The notes beneath the pieces were generated by a model that saw nothing but the letters and a program-made list of their open reading frames with translations, had not been told where the DNA came from and searched no databases. Shown piece by piece: positions 24,007 through 32,711 of a stretch of DNA of 62,587 nt. Within the stretch, counting starts at the first letter, position 1; every line of letters starts with the position of its first letter. This DNA comes from an uncultured Porphyromonadaceae bacterium. Its GTDB lineage: Bacteria > Bacteroidota > Bacteroidia > Bacteroidales > Muribaculaceae. The DNA is taken from positions 1 to 62,587 of the forward strand of contig URSD01000011.1 of the NCBI GenBank assembly GCA_900550395.1, written 5' to 3'. The position numbers and the translations under genes were made by a program.

Positions 24007-25446
24007 ATGGCATCTTCGTCGCTTTCCACCAGGATACTTAAGGCAATGGGAATGTTCGGCGGCATGCAGGTCGCCGTCATCGCCCTGAGCGTGGTCCGCA
24101 ACAAGTTCGTCGCCATATGGCTCGGCCCCGTAGGCGTGGCCCTGAACGCCATATTCATCTCCACTCAGGACCTGATAGGCGCCGCCCTGGGGCTGAACCT
24201 GCGCACCAGCGGCGTGCGCGAGCTGTCGGCATGCGCGCCGGCGGAGCGCGCCCGCGTGGCCGGCGCCCTGCTTCGCGTGGGGCTGGCACTGTCGGCGGCC
24301 GGCGCCGTGCTCACGGCGCTGCTCTCGCCCCTGCTGAGCGAGCTGAGCATGGGCACGGCCGGCTGCTGGTGGTGGTTCGCGCTGCTCGGCATCGGCGTGG
24401 GCGCCTCGATACGCTGCGACGCCGACATCGCCGCCCTTCAGGCCGCCGGCCAGCTCGGCAGCATAGCCAGGGTGACATTGGCCTCGGCCGCGCTGATAAC
24501 GGTCGTAGCCGTGCCTCTGTACTACTTCCTGCGGCTGCAGGCCGTGCTGCCGGTGTATCTGCTTATGAGCGTCAGCTTCGCCGTGTGGGCGCGCCGCGAG
24601 CGCCGCAGGCGCTGTGCGGCGCCCGAGCGCACGCGCCTGCGCGAGGCCGTCAGGCTCGCGCGCCCCATGCTGCGGCTGGGCATGTACCTTACACTGGCCG
24701 CCGTGGCCGAGCGCCTCGGCAGCTACATCTTCATCGTCTACATGAACCGCGAGGCCAGCGCGGGCGACCTGGGCATCTATCAGGCCGGCTTCACGATGAC
24801 GAGCAGCTACATAGGCATAATCTTCACGGCCATCACCACCGAATACTATCCGCGCCTGGCCTCCGTGAGCGCCTCGGCGCTGCGCACGCGCGCCTACGTG
24901 GGGCAAGAGTTCCGCATATCGGCCTGGGTGCTGACGGTGGTCGTGGTGCTGTTCATCGCCGCCGACGAGCTCATCGTGCGGGTGCTCTATTCGCGGGGGT
25001 TCCTGGCTATGCTGCCCTTCATCAGCATAGCCATCTGCGGCGTGATGTTCCGCGCCTTTTCGTTCTGCACGGCCTTCGTGATACTGGCCCGCGGCGACGG
25101 CCGCACCTTCGTCGTCACCGAGAGCCTCGGCGTGCTCGCGGGCCTGGTGCTGAAGATAGCCGGCTTCCGCTGGATGGGCTTCGCCGGCCTGGGCGTGGCA
25201 TACGTGGCGGAACAGGCCATCTACGCCGCCATAGTGTGGGCCGTCTACCGGCGCCGCTACCGTCTGCCGGCGCCGCGGGGCGTCTTCGGGCTGCTCTGGG
25301 GCTCCACCGCCACGGGAGTCGCCGCGCTCGCGCTGAAGGTGCTTTTAGGCTGGTGGGCGCCGCTGCTTCTGCTGCCCGCCGTGGTCCCCGCTGCGTGGCG
25401 CCATATAATGACAAACAAAAGACGGGGCGCCGTTGTTAAAAAATAA
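24007..25446 (+). CDS. Wzx-type polysaccharide flippase / MATE-like exporter
   Basis: 479 residues with about 12 membrane segments and the N-terminal pattern of oligosaccharide flippases (MFGGMQVAVIALSVVRNKFV AIWLGPVGVALNAIF). Other segments: SYIFIVYMNREASAGDLGIY, QAGFTMTSSYIGIIFTAITT and FISIAICGVMFRAFSF. Such proteins move lipid-linked sugars across the inner membrane. No glycosyltransferases lie nearby, so it is not in a capsule locus. Start three bases after envC-like stop. Confidence 0.9.
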   Translation: MASSSLSTRILKAMGMFGGMQVAVIALSVVRNKFVAIWLGPVGVALNAIFISTQDLIGAALGLNLRTSGVRELSACAPAERARVAGALLRVGLALSAAGAVLTALLSPLLSELSMGTAGCWWWFALLGIGVGASIRCDADIAALQAAGQLGSIARVTLASAALITVVAVPLYYFLRLQAVLPVYLLMSVSFAVWARRERRRRCAAPERTRLREAVRLARPMLRLGMYLTLAAVAERLGSYIFIVYMNREASAGDLGIYQAGFTMTSSYIGIIFTAITTEYYPRLASVSASALRTRAYVGQEFRISAWVLTVVVVLFIAADELIVRVLYSRGFLAMLPFISIAICGVMFRAFSFCTAFVILARGDGRTFVVTESLGVLAGLVLKIAGFRWMGFAGLGVAYVAEQAIYAAIVWAVYRRRYRLPAPRGVFGLLWGSTATGVAALALKVLLGWWAPLLLLPAVVPAAWRHIMTNKRRGAVVKK

Positions 25447-25454
25447 AAAAAGTT

Positions 25455-26210
25455 ATGCAAAAAGGAGTATTCATCACAGGTGCGGCTTCCGGCATAGGCC
25501 TTGCAGCCGCGCGCCGCTTCGCCTCGGAAGGGTGGCTCGTGGCCGCCGCCGATATTGACGGCGAGGCTCTGCTTCACAATCTCGCGGGCCTCGAGGGCAT
25601 AGTGCTTACGGCCCAGTGCGACATCACCGACGCCGACGCTCTGGCCGCCACAGTGGCTCAGGCCGAGGAGCGCACGGGAGGCCTGGAGTGCGTCGTAGCC
25701 AACGCCGGCATCCACATACGCAACACGCTTCTCACCATCACCGACGAGCAGCTCGAACGCCTGCTGCGCGTCAACGTGGTTGGCACCGTCAACACCCTGC
25801 GCGCCACGGCGCCGCTGCTCGCCGCCCGCGGCCACGGCTCCATCGTGCTCACGTGCAGCGACCAGGCCTTCATCGGCAAGCCCGGCAACTTCGGCTACGG
25901 GCTCACCAAGGGCGCCATCGCGCAGATGACGCGCACCGCCGCCCTCGAGCTGGCGCCTAAGGGTGTGCGCGTCAACGCCGTATGCCCCGCCACCATAGAG
26001 ACGCCGATGGTCGACCGCATCTTCTCCGACGCCCATGCCGCCGGCGGGGGCGAGGTGGCGGAAATGTGGGCCGAGGAGCGCGCCCTCTTTCCGCTGGGAC
26101 GCACCGGCACCCCGGACGAAGTGGCCGAGGCCATCTTCTTCCTCGGCGCCCGCGCCTCGTTCTGCACCGGCTCGCTAATGAAAATAGACGGCGGCCTCAC
26201 CGCCGGATAA
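25455..26210 (+). CDS. Short-chain dehydrogenase/reductase
   Basis: 251 residues with the NAD(P)-binding motif TGAASGIG (8-15), NAG in VVANAGIHIRNTLL, the active-site serine region VLTCSDQAFIG, the YxxxK motif in FGYGLTKGAIAQMTRTAALE, and the terminal FCTGSLMKIDGG. A classic FabG-like SDR. Substrate unknown. Eight bases after the flippase gene and 15 before phoH. Confidence 0.93.
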   Translation: MQKGVFITGAASGIGLAAARRFASEGWLVAAADIDGEALLHNLAGLEGIVLTAQCDITDADALAATVAQAEERTGGLECVVANAGIHIRNTLLTITDEQLERLLRVNVVGTVNTLRATAPLLAARGHGSIVLTCSDQAFIGKPGNFGYGLTKGAIAQMTRTAALELAPKGVRVNAVCPATIETPMVDRIFSDAHAAGGGEVAEMWAEERALFPLGRTGTPDEVAEAIFFLGARASFCTGSLMKIDGGLTAG

Positions 26211-26225
26211 CATAACCCCTACGGA

Positions 26226-27176
26226 ATGATAGAAAGAATCATCATCATCGACTCGGCCGACCCGGTCAGCTTCTACGGCGTGAACAACTGCAACATGCAG
26301 CTGATACGCAACCTCTTTCCCAAGCTGCGCGTGGCCGCACGCGGCTCCGTCATCAAAGTGATAGGCGAGGAGAGCGAGACCGCCGAGTTCGAGCGCAAAA
26401 TCAAGGAGCTGGAGGCCTACGCCGCCCAGCGCAACTCCCTCTCGGAGGAGGTAATCCTCGACATCGTCAAGGGCGACGCGCCCAAGGAGCTGAAGCGCGA
26501 CGACGTCATCATCTACGGCATCAACGGCAAGCCCATCAGCGCCCGCAACGCCAATCAGCAGCGCCTCGTCGAGGCATTCCTCTCCAGCGACCTCACCTTC
26601 GCCCTCGGCCCGGCCGGCACCGGCAAGACCTATGTGGCGATAGCGCTGGCCGTGCGCGCGCTCAAGAACCGCGAGGTGCGCAAGATCATCCTCTCCCGCC
26701 CCGCCGTCGAGGCCGGCGAGAAGCTCGGCTTCCTGCCCGGCGACATGAAGGACAAGATCGACCCCTACCTCCAGCCCCTCTACGACGCCCTGGAGGACAT
26801 GATACCGGCCGCCAAGCTGCGCGAGTACATGGAGAGCAACGTCATCCAGATCGCACCCCTGGCCTTCATGCGCGGCCGCACGCTCAACGATGCCGTCATC
26901 GTGCTCGACGAGGCGCAGAACACCACCAACCATCAGATAAAGATGTTCCTCACGCGTCTGGGCATGAACGCCAAGATGATAGTCACGGGCGACGTAACGC
27001 AGATCGACCTGCCGCGGAGCACGGCCAGCGGCCTCGTGACGGCTCTGCGCGTGCTGCGCGATGTGCCGGGCATAGGCCGCGTGGAGTTCAGCAAGAAGGA
27101 CATTGTGCGCCACGCACTGGTGCAGCGCATAGTCGAGGCCTACGAGCGCTTCGGCGAGGAGCTGAAGGAGTCTTAG
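26226..27176 (+). CDS. phoH: PhoH-family ATPase
   Basis: 316 residues. An N-terminal KH-like region (about 1-75) precedes the ATPase core with Walker A GPAGTGKT (128-135), LSRPAVEAGEKLGFLPGDMK, Walker B VIVLDEAQNTT and TGDVTQIDLPRSTASGL. PhoH proteins are ATPases linked to RNA metabolism. Last gene of the plus-strand run. The stop TAG runs straight into the tandem-repeat tract at 27183. Confidence 0.96.
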   Translation: MIERIIIIDSADPVSFYGVNNCNMQLIRNLFPKLRVAARGSVIKVIGEESETAEFERKIKELEAYAAQRNSLSEEVILDIVKGDAPKELKRDDVIIYGINGKPISARNANQQRLVEAFLSSDLTFALGPAGTGKTYVAIALAVRALKNREVRKIILSRPAVEAGEKLGFLPGDMKDKIDPYLQPLYDALEDMIPAAKLREYMESNVIQIAPLAFMRGRTLNDAVIVLDEAQNTTNHQIKMFLTRLGMNAKMIVTGDVTQIDLPRSTASGLVTALRVLRDVPGIGRVEFSKKDIVRHALVQRIVEAYERFGEELKES

Positions 27177-27182
27177 GAATTT

Positions 27183-27326
27183 TGGTTTAGGGTTTAGGGT
27201 TTATGGTTTATGGTTTAGAGAATAGCTTTTGGTCTTAGGCTTAGGGTCTTAGGCTTAGATAATAGCAGGTTAACTCCTCACTCCTCACTCCTCACTCCTC
27301 ACTCCTCACTCCTCACTCCTCACTCC
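27183..27326. repeat. Tandem-repeat tract (GGTTTAG-like, GGTCTTAGGCTTA, ACTCCTC)
   Basis: Three adjacent simple arrays: five GGTTTAG/GGTTTAT units (27184-27218), two GGTCTTAGGCTTA-type units (27231-27258) and about 7.7 perfect ACTCCTC units (27273-27326). A perfect hairpin TGCCGCGAAGCGGCA (27331-27345) follows. The tract fills the gap between phoH and the lipoprotein regulator gene. No spacers, so not a CRISPR array. Confidence 0.85.
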
Positions 27327-27361
27327 ACACTGCCGCGAAGCGGCATCTGACTACCACAGGA

Positions 27362-28990
27362 ATGCACAGATTTCTCTACATAATACTGCTGTTCGGGACG
27401 CTTCTTCCCGTTTCCTGCTCCCGCAGCGGCGCAGCCATCGCCGAGATGGAGCGCGCCGAAGCGCTCATGGATTCGCTGCCTGACTCGGCCCTCGCCGTCA
27501 TGCGCGGCATCGCCCCCCGCACCCTGCACGGCTCGGAGGCCCGGGCCTTGTACGCCCTGACAATGAGCCGCGCGCTGGACCGCAACGACATCTTCGTGGC
27601 CTCCGACAGCATCATCGCTCCCGCCGTAGGCCACTACCGCCCCGACCGCGACCCGCTGCGCCACACCATGACGCAGTATTACCTCGGACGCACCCTCTTT
27701 CATGCCGGAGACTACGGCAACAGCATCATCGCCTACCTTGAAGGCCTCGAAACGGCAAAGAACGACTCCCTTTCCTTCTGGGCAGGGATGAATGCCCGCG
27801 AGCTTGCCACGTGCTTCAACTATTTGAAATACTATGGAGAAGAAATCAAGTACGAAAAGGAGTCCTATCAAGCGTTCAAAAGGATAAATCGCAAGCCGCA
27901 TCTGCAATATTCAATACTTGATATTGCCTTGGCCTATCATAATTTGCAGGAGTACGACAGCGCACGGTATTACGCAGCTAAGGCCGTTGAATCGGCTGAT
28001 GCCATAAATAATACTGATTTATCGGAAGAAGCAAATAAAGTCCTTGCCTGGTCTTCTTATGCCTTATCTGAATATAGCGATGCGATAGATGCTTTCAAGA
28101 AATTTACCAATACATGCGAGGACTCCGCAATTATGGCATTGTCATTCGCCGAATTAGGAGATATAGAAAAGTCGAAGAAGATTTTAAATGACATTTCAGA
28201 TAAGGAACAGAGACTGAGTAATCTGGTCTTGTACGAAATTCAAAAAAAGAACAAAGATTACTATTCCGCACTTTCCTCATTGGAAAAGATACATCACAAT
28301 ACTGAAAACTATTTCGGAGAAGCTACCGGGAATCGAATTACCAGAATAATCGCTGACAATTTTAATAATATACAAAAAGCGAAAGATGCGGAAATAAAAA
28401 GTAACAAAACGATTATAGCCTTGATAGCCGTCTGCGCGCTGTTGTCTATCTTGTTCATTTTGCTTTGTTTTGTATTCTATAGGCGTATTTCAAGAAACAG
28501 GTTAAACGAAAAAATACATTTGATTGACGATTTCAGAAGAACCTTAGCCTCTTCATCGCATGATCTGGCAGATGCGAGAGAAACGGTCAAGATCCTGATG
28601 AGAACGAAGTACGATGTGTTCAATCATGTCGTGACGCTTATAAACACATCTAAAACGAATGGTGTATCAGCTGATAATTTCAACAAACTTTTAAATGACC
28701 TATTAGAAAGCATAATGCCCGGAAGTCCTGAATACCTTACAATCGAGGATTTCGTAAACCGCAATAATGGAAATATCGTAGCAAACCTACGCAGCGATCT
28801 TCCCAAACTGAAAGCGGTTGATTACGCCTTGTTCACTTTCACAGTCATAGGATTTTCAATCAGCACTATTTCCACTTTACTGGGAGAAAATGACGTAAGC
28901 AAGGTGTACAGCAGGAAGCGGCGTCTTAAGGATAGAATTTCCGGCTTGGATTCTGACTGCCGTGAACGTTATTTGGAGGTTTTGGGATAA
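27362..28990 (+). CDS. TPR lipoprotein regulator with membrane anchor and C-terminal HTH
   Basis: 542 residues: lipoprotein signal (lipobox LPVSC), TPR-like helices at about 25-340 (YYLGRTLFHAGDYGNSIIAY, DIALAYHNLQEYDSARYYAA), one membrane segment (ALIAVCALLSILFILLCFVF), a coiled segment and a C-terminal HTH-like region (VDYALFTFTVIGFSISTIST, LLGENDVSKVYSRKRRLKDR). The layout matches Bacteroidetes membrane-bound regulators with outside sensing and inside DNA binding. A paralogue is at 44194-45771. The first 450 bases are GC-rich like the host, but from about 27800 the codons become strongly AT-rich. It probably controls the secreted-protein genes downstream (29216-32341). Confidence 0.82.
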   Translation: MHRFLYIILLFGTLLPVSCSRSGAAIAEMERAEALMDSLPDSALAVMRGIAPRTLHGSEARALYALTMSRALDRNDIFVASDSIIAPAVGHYRPDRDPLRHTMTQYYLGRTLFHAGDYGNSIIAYLEGLETAKNDSLSFWAGMNARELATCFNYLKYYGEEIKYEKESYQAFKRINRKPHLQYSILDIALAYHNLQEYDSARYYAAKAVESADAINNTDLSEEANKVLAWSSYALSEYSDAIDAFKKFTNTCEDSAIMALSFAELGDIEKSKKILNDISDKEQRLSNLVLYEIQKKNKDYYSALSSLEKIHHNTENYFGEATGNRITRIIADNFNNIQKAKDAEIKSNKTIIALIAVCALLSILFILLCFVFYRRISRNRLNEKIHLIDDFRRTLASSSHDLADARETVKILMRTKYDVFNHVVTLINTSKTNGVSADNFNKLLNDLLESIMPGSPEYLTIEDFVNRNNGNIVANLRSDLPKLKAVDYALFTFTVIGFSISTISTLLGENDVSKVYSRKRRLKDRISGLDSDCRERYLEVLG

Positions 28991-29162
28991 TTTACTGATT
29001 ATCAACTGTTAACTTTTGCGCGGAATCCAGCCTCGTAAACCATTTAAAATCAACGCATTACAAAAAAGTCAAAAATAAACTTTTGTCTTTTAGGCTATCT
29101 CATTGATTAACAGTGCACTGCATAAGCCAAAAAGTCAAACGATTGTTGGGTATAAATTTGAT

Positions 29163-29200
29163 TTTGATGTTTGCAAAGTCGTAAATTTGCAAACATCAAA
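29163..29200 (+). promoter_or_regulatory. Perfect 15-bp inverted repeat overlapping a -7 box
   Basis: TTTGATGTTTGCAAA (29163-29177) and TTTGCAAACATCAAA (29186-29200) are exact reverse complements separated by GTCGTAAA. The right arm contains the -7 box TAAATTTG (29182-29189); a second TAAATTTG lies at 29153-29160. A dimeric regulator bound here would block or control transcription of the DUF3244-like gene starting 16 bases later. The gap 28991-29162 shows nothing else that I can name. Confidence 0.6.
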
Positions 29201-29215
29201 TCAAATTCAATCCCC

Positions 29216-29578
29216 ATGAATAACAGAGGTATTATAATCGGTCTTATAGGACTATTCTGCTGCTTCCCGATTTTTGGAACGGGAAATGGTAAAGATGACA
29301 AAAGTCGTTCTCACATTGGCTTGATAAAATCAGGTCGTCCGTCGCTCCCCTCGTCTACCTGTATTGATATATACTATAGTGAGTCGGAGATAATCTTCGA
29401 CCTCCCGGAGTACGTCGAGTACATGACGGTGGAGCTAAAGCAGGGCGACGCGGTGGTGCTCTCCGGCATGGTGGACCATGAGGATGCCTCACTCGATGTC
29501 GCAGGACTGCACGGTGAGTACGAAATACTCTGCCGCACCGACGGAAACCAGCTCTTTGCCGGCAGCATCGAACAATAA
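29216..29578 (+). CDS. DUF3244-like small secreted protein
   Basis: 120 residues from ATG 29216 with a hydrophobic signal (MNNRGIIIGLIGLFCCFPIF). The mature part has the beta-rich DUF3244 pattern: IDIYYSESEIIFDLPEYVEY, MTVELKQGDAVVLSGMVD and LHGEYEILCRTDGNQLFAGS. In Bacteroidales such small secreted proteins often follow TPR/HTH regulators, as here. Function unknown. Start chosen because the upstream part of the frame runs through the promoter and its inverted repeat. Confidence 0.72.
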   Translation: MNNRGIIIGLIGLFCCFPIFGTGNGKDDKSRSHIGLIKSGRPSLPSSTCIDIYYSESEIIFDLPEYVEYMTVELKQGDAVVLSGMVDHEDASLDVAGLHGEYEILCRTDGNQLFAGSIEQ

Positions 29579-29619
29579 AACCGTAACAGACCCTAACCAA
29601 CATATAAACCTATTCAATC

Positions 29620-31488
29620 ATGAATCGCTTTCTTTCTTTACTCCTGCTATTGACTTTGGCACTCGCATCAGTGCAGTGCAGCGACGACATCGTAGAAACC
29701 ATGGAACCCGACGGTCCACTGGGTCGCGGCATAGCTCCGATTGATAAATCGGAAACGAACCCGACACTGCTGACCGATTGGGAAAATTGCCAGACCGTCA
29801 AGCTTAACGAGCTGGGACCCAACGGACAGAACCTGGAGGCCGCGTTGCCGTGGCAGTATGGAGTTAAAACTTCGCTCAACAGCAATTTCTGCCACGACAT
29901 AAAGGCAGCAGACGGTTGGTACATGCTTTTCCATACATTCTGCAAGGATAATGTGGATGTAGACCTGTCTTATATGTGCTTCTACAACAAGTTCACAGGC
30001 TACATGAAAATATTCTATTATACAAATGAAAAAGATTTTGGTACATCAACTATATGGTCTATTTCCTCTGCCGACAATCAGACTCCTCAGCCTATATTTG
30101 CAGATCTTGAGTATTTTTCTCAACCATTGGAGGGTGACAATACCTATTCAATCCTTTCTGCCACAGCTGACAATATGATACCCGGCTCAAAATCGGGTCT
30201 TGAAAAAGGCTGGAATGGATTTGAGTTCAGAGTTGGCGAATATCATCCCAACATTTCCACGGCAAAACTAAGTATAAAAGCATATAATACCCTCTATACA
30301 GACTACAAAATTGATGGCGTAACAGAATCCGCTACTAATGGAACAATTACGACTACAAACACAGTGCCAACTTCGGGCGGAAAAACAGTAGGAGCCATTG
30401 CCAATGTCAGCGGACAGGCAGCCAAAGATGTAGTGGATTCGTATGCTTCAAAACATTTGAATAAATCTTTTTTAGGATTCAATATAGCAAATATTGTCAC
30501 AAGTGTGGCTACCGGCAATTATGTATCCGCCTTCAAAAGCGGTCTTGGATTTATTTTCAAGGGTTTATTCAGAAAAGAGCCAACCGTTTCGGAGGTCAAG
30601 CTTCAAACAAATGGAACAGTTACGCTTCAAGGTTCGGCGGAAACTCCATTAACTTCAGAAGTATCACCCTTAGAATTTGATCTTGAAAAAATTTTATCGA
30701 ACGACAGAAAAATACTTGTTGATTCCCTTAATATTCATCGTCCCGGAAGGCATGATACAATTTTCTTCCCGATAAATCCACATTACTTTGCCACTACAAC
30801 ACCTAACACACGAATGTCGCTCAAAACGGAATTAGGAGTGTGGAATCTTAAGGAAAAACCAGTCGTGTACTATGACAGATATACTAAGTTCGAAAACGGC
30901 TTCGAGTTTTCAACGGATGAAATGAAAGGCGGCATATTCGATTTCAACGGAATGACATATTATCCTACCACACATGTTAATACTTCAGAGATTAAAGTCG
31001 TATTCAATCCGGCCATAAAGGATTATGTGACATCGTATTCCGTAAATGTCGGTTTAATTGATGTGGAAGGCGGAAACAGAAATCTCCACAACAGCGGGAA
31101 ACATATTATATATCACGATTGGAGCAACAACATCAAAACCGATAGGGACAGGAACATTAGCGTCTATGGCGTTGATTCATTGTATTTCAGTTTCTCCGGT
31201 TCAATTTACGACTATCCGCTTGATTTATTCAACAATGATACTCAGTTCTATATCGACTGGGGCGAAAACGTGGGGGGCAATCGCGCGGCAGTGGTAACAC
31301 TTACGATGGACATAGATTACAATGGAAAGAAAATGAGTTTTACTGAATCGCGTGTCTACGACGTTGTCTACAAACCCTATTCGCCATGGTGGCTGGAGCA
31401 GCAAGTGAATAATCCGCCATATTCTATGATTATAAACGATAGAAACAGCTACAATGTGATTGGTATGGATTTGCCAACAGGTCGTTGA
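29620..31488 (+). CDS. Predicted lipoprotein of unknown function
   Basis: 622 residues with a lipoprotein signal (MNRFLSLLLLLTLALASVQC, Cys20). The mature protein has beta-rich ends and a Gly/Ala-rich hydrophobic middle stretch near 280-330 (IANVSGQAAKDVVDSYASKH; FLGFNIANIVTSVATGNYVS; FKSGLGFIFKGLF) that could insert into a membrane. I recognise no family. Codon use changes from mid-GC in the first 300 bases to AT-rich in the rest. 41 bases after the DUF3244-like gene, so the two are probably cotranscribed. Confidence 0.78.
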   Translation: MNRFLSLLLLLTLALASVQCSDDIVETMEPDGPLGRGIAPIDKSETNPTLLTDWENCQTVKLNELGPNGQNLEAALPWQYGVKTSLNSNFCHDIKAADGWYMLFHTFCKDNVDVDLSYMCFYNKFTGYMKIFYYTNEKDFGTSTIWSISSADNQTPQPIFADLEYFSQPLEGDNTYSILSATADNMIPGSKSGLEKGWNGFEFRVGEYHPNISTAKLSIKAYNTLYTDYKIDGVTESATNGTITTTNTVPTSGGKTVGAIANVSGQAAKDVVDSYASKHLNKSFLGFNIANIVTSVATGNYVSAFKSGLGFIFKGLFRKEPTVSEVKLQTNGTVTLQGSAETPLTSEVSPLEFDLEKILSNDRKILVDSLNIHRPGRHDTIFFPINPHYFATTTPNTRMSLKTELGVWNLKEKPVVYYDRYTKFENGFEFSTDEMKGGIFDFNGMTYYPTTHVNTSEIKVVFNPAIKDYVTSYSVNVGLIDVEGGNRNLHNSGKHIIYHDWSNNIKTDRDRNISVYGVDSLYFSFSGSIYDYPLDLFNNDTQFYIDWGENVGGNRAAVVTLTMDIDYNGKKMSFTESRVYDVVYKPYSPWWLEQQVNNPPYSMIINDRNSYNVIGMDLPTGR

Positions 31489-31507
31489 ATTGTAAATACA
31501 CATCAAA

Positions 31508-32341
31508 ATGAAACTACTCTCAAAAAGCATATTTATTGCCGTTGCAGCACTTGGCCTCTGGGGCTGCAACGAGGATGAGCCGAAGCCGGAGACTCCCCTG
31601 GAGGTGTTGCCTGCCAATGTATCGGCTCTCAGGGAAATCTATAAGTCGCTTGATATGGATAGCGAGGACTATCCCGTGCAGTGGAATCCTGAGGACATGA
31701 GCACATGGAAGAAAGCCGGTATCACCCTTGACACAATAACGGACGAGGAAAGCGGGCAGAACTATCTTGCCGTCGCTTCCATAACCCTGTATCTGACTCA
31801 TAAGAACGATTTCACGCCGGAGGCTCTCCTTGAGCTCAGCAGTCTGAAAGACTTAAAGGTCTACGCCTGCGCAGACTCGTACTTCAATGGCCGTATGATT
31901 CCCGCTTCTGTAGAATCCCTGCTTGTGGACCGCCTGAATCCCGATGACCCGGGCTATATAATCGGCGTGCCAAATGAGAAATTGGTTTTAGCAAACAGGC
32001 AGGCAATTTTTCACAAGCTTGTCATGCACGGAATTGACATGAAGAGTATAGGCTGCATAATGTGCTATGATGCCGAAGTTGATTTATCCCATAATACCCT
32101 TGAAGGCAACGTGCCGAGCATTTTTGGAACAATGTTGCGGAAATCAGCAAATCTGAGTTACAACAAATTCACTGGGCTGCAATGGGGCTGGGAAATATGG
32201 AGTGAATACAATGGAATATTAAGTGTGCCAAACCTCCAAAACAATGATTTCTCGGATATTCCTGATTACGTATTTGAGAGCGAGTTTTGGAAAGAGCACC
32301 ACGAGAATTTTATCGGCAATCCCGGCTACAAGGCGCCTTAG
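31508..32341 (+). CDS. Predicted LRR-like lipoprotein
   Basis: 277 residues with lipobox LGLWGC (Cys20). The middle contains LRR-like steps (LLELSSLKDLKVYACADSYF, EVDLSHNTLEGNVPSIFG, ANLSYNKFTGLQWGW, SVPNLQNNDFSDIPDYVF), suggesting a short solenoid on the cell surface. It follows the 622-residue lipoprotein after 19 bases. The first half is GC-richer than the AT-rich second half. The stop TAG opens into a GGTAAGAGGGGGG repeat. Function unknown; ligand binding at the surface is plausible. Confidence 0.75.
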   Translation: MKLLSKSIFIAVAALGLWGCNEDEPKPETPLEVLPANVSALREIYKSLDMDSEDYPVQWNPEDMSTWKKAGITLDTITDEESGQNYLAVASITLYLTHKNDFTPEALLELSSLKDLKVYACADSYFNGRMIPASVESLLVDRLNPDDPGYIIGVPNEKLVLANRQAIFHKLVMHGIDMKSIGCIMCYDAEVDLSHNTLEGNVPSIFGTMLRKSANLSYNKFTGLQWGWEIWSEYNGILSVPNLQNNDFSDIPDYVFESEFWKEHHENFIGNPGYKAP

Positions 32342-32476
32342 CAGTAGTTTATAGTGTATAGTTTATAGGTAAGAGGGGGGCGCAATGCTCAGCAAAAAGT
32401 TATTTTACCTTATTATTTTATGTCATTTCTCATCATGCGAAGTACCTACCCCTCTTACCTATTCCTTATATATAAA
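32342..32476. repeat. Inverted pair of GGTAAGAGGGGG repeats
   Basis: After the stop, AGTTTATAGTGTATAG then TTTATAGGTAAGAGGGGGG (to about 32382). The reverse motif CCCCTCTTACCTATTCC with TATATATAAACT lies at 32449-32477. The two could pair around about 65 AT-rich bases and form a stem-loop at the end of the transcript. Confidence 0.55.
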
Positions 32477-32619
32477 CTGATAAAAGGGAAGCAACCCGCG
32501 CTCGTCGCGGGTTGAATGTGGTTAGCTGCGAGTTAAGGAGCGACCGCAGGGGGCGACATACTCGCGGAAGAGGCGCCACAAACGTATCAACCCGCCGGAT
32601 GGCGGGTTGATACGTTTGT
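32477..32619. repeat. Half copy of the MITE-like palindromic element
   Basis: Matches the reverse complement of the right half of copy 1 (4920-5060): CTGATAAAAGGGAAGCAACC, then CGCGCTCGTCGCGGGTTG, GGTTAGCTGCGAG and the ACTCGCGGAAGAGGCG stretch. It ends in a 42-bp palindrome (32578-32619) with perfect 19-bp arms ACAAACGTATCAACCCGCC around GGAT. The other half and its terminal repeat are missing. Confidence 0.7.
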
Positions 32620-32668
32620 GTTTATTGTCAGATTTTCAGCGACTTCTGTGTGCGACTTCTGTGGATGC

Positions 32669-32688
32669 GGGCGCGATATATCGCGCCC
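32669..32688. repeat. Perfect 20-bp palindrome downstream of nadK
   Basis: GGGCGCGATATATCGCGCCC is self-complementary and lies 23 bases past the nadK stop (minus strand). There is no U-tract, so it is a weak terminator candidate. Just before it CGACTTCTGTG is repeated twice (32640-32664). It may be another dispersed palindrome. Confidence 0.5.
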
Positions 32689-32711
32689 CTACAATTTGCT
32701 TGTATTCAGGC

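Noticed and set aside
21499..24906. A 1135-codon open frame on the minus strand opposite the EEP, envC-like and flippase genes
   Set aside because: It is antisense to three genes with clear motifs; its His/Ala/Gly/Val-rich composition is the mirror of GC-rich codons and it has no recognisable domain.
27184..27218. Telomere-like TTTAGGG repeats
   Set aside because: Only about five imperfect 7-mers inside a circular-type bacterial gene context; chance or slippage is sufficient.
27273..27326. Possible CRISPR-like array
   Set aside because: Seven-base perfect tandem units with no spacers and no cas genes; simple slippage repeat.
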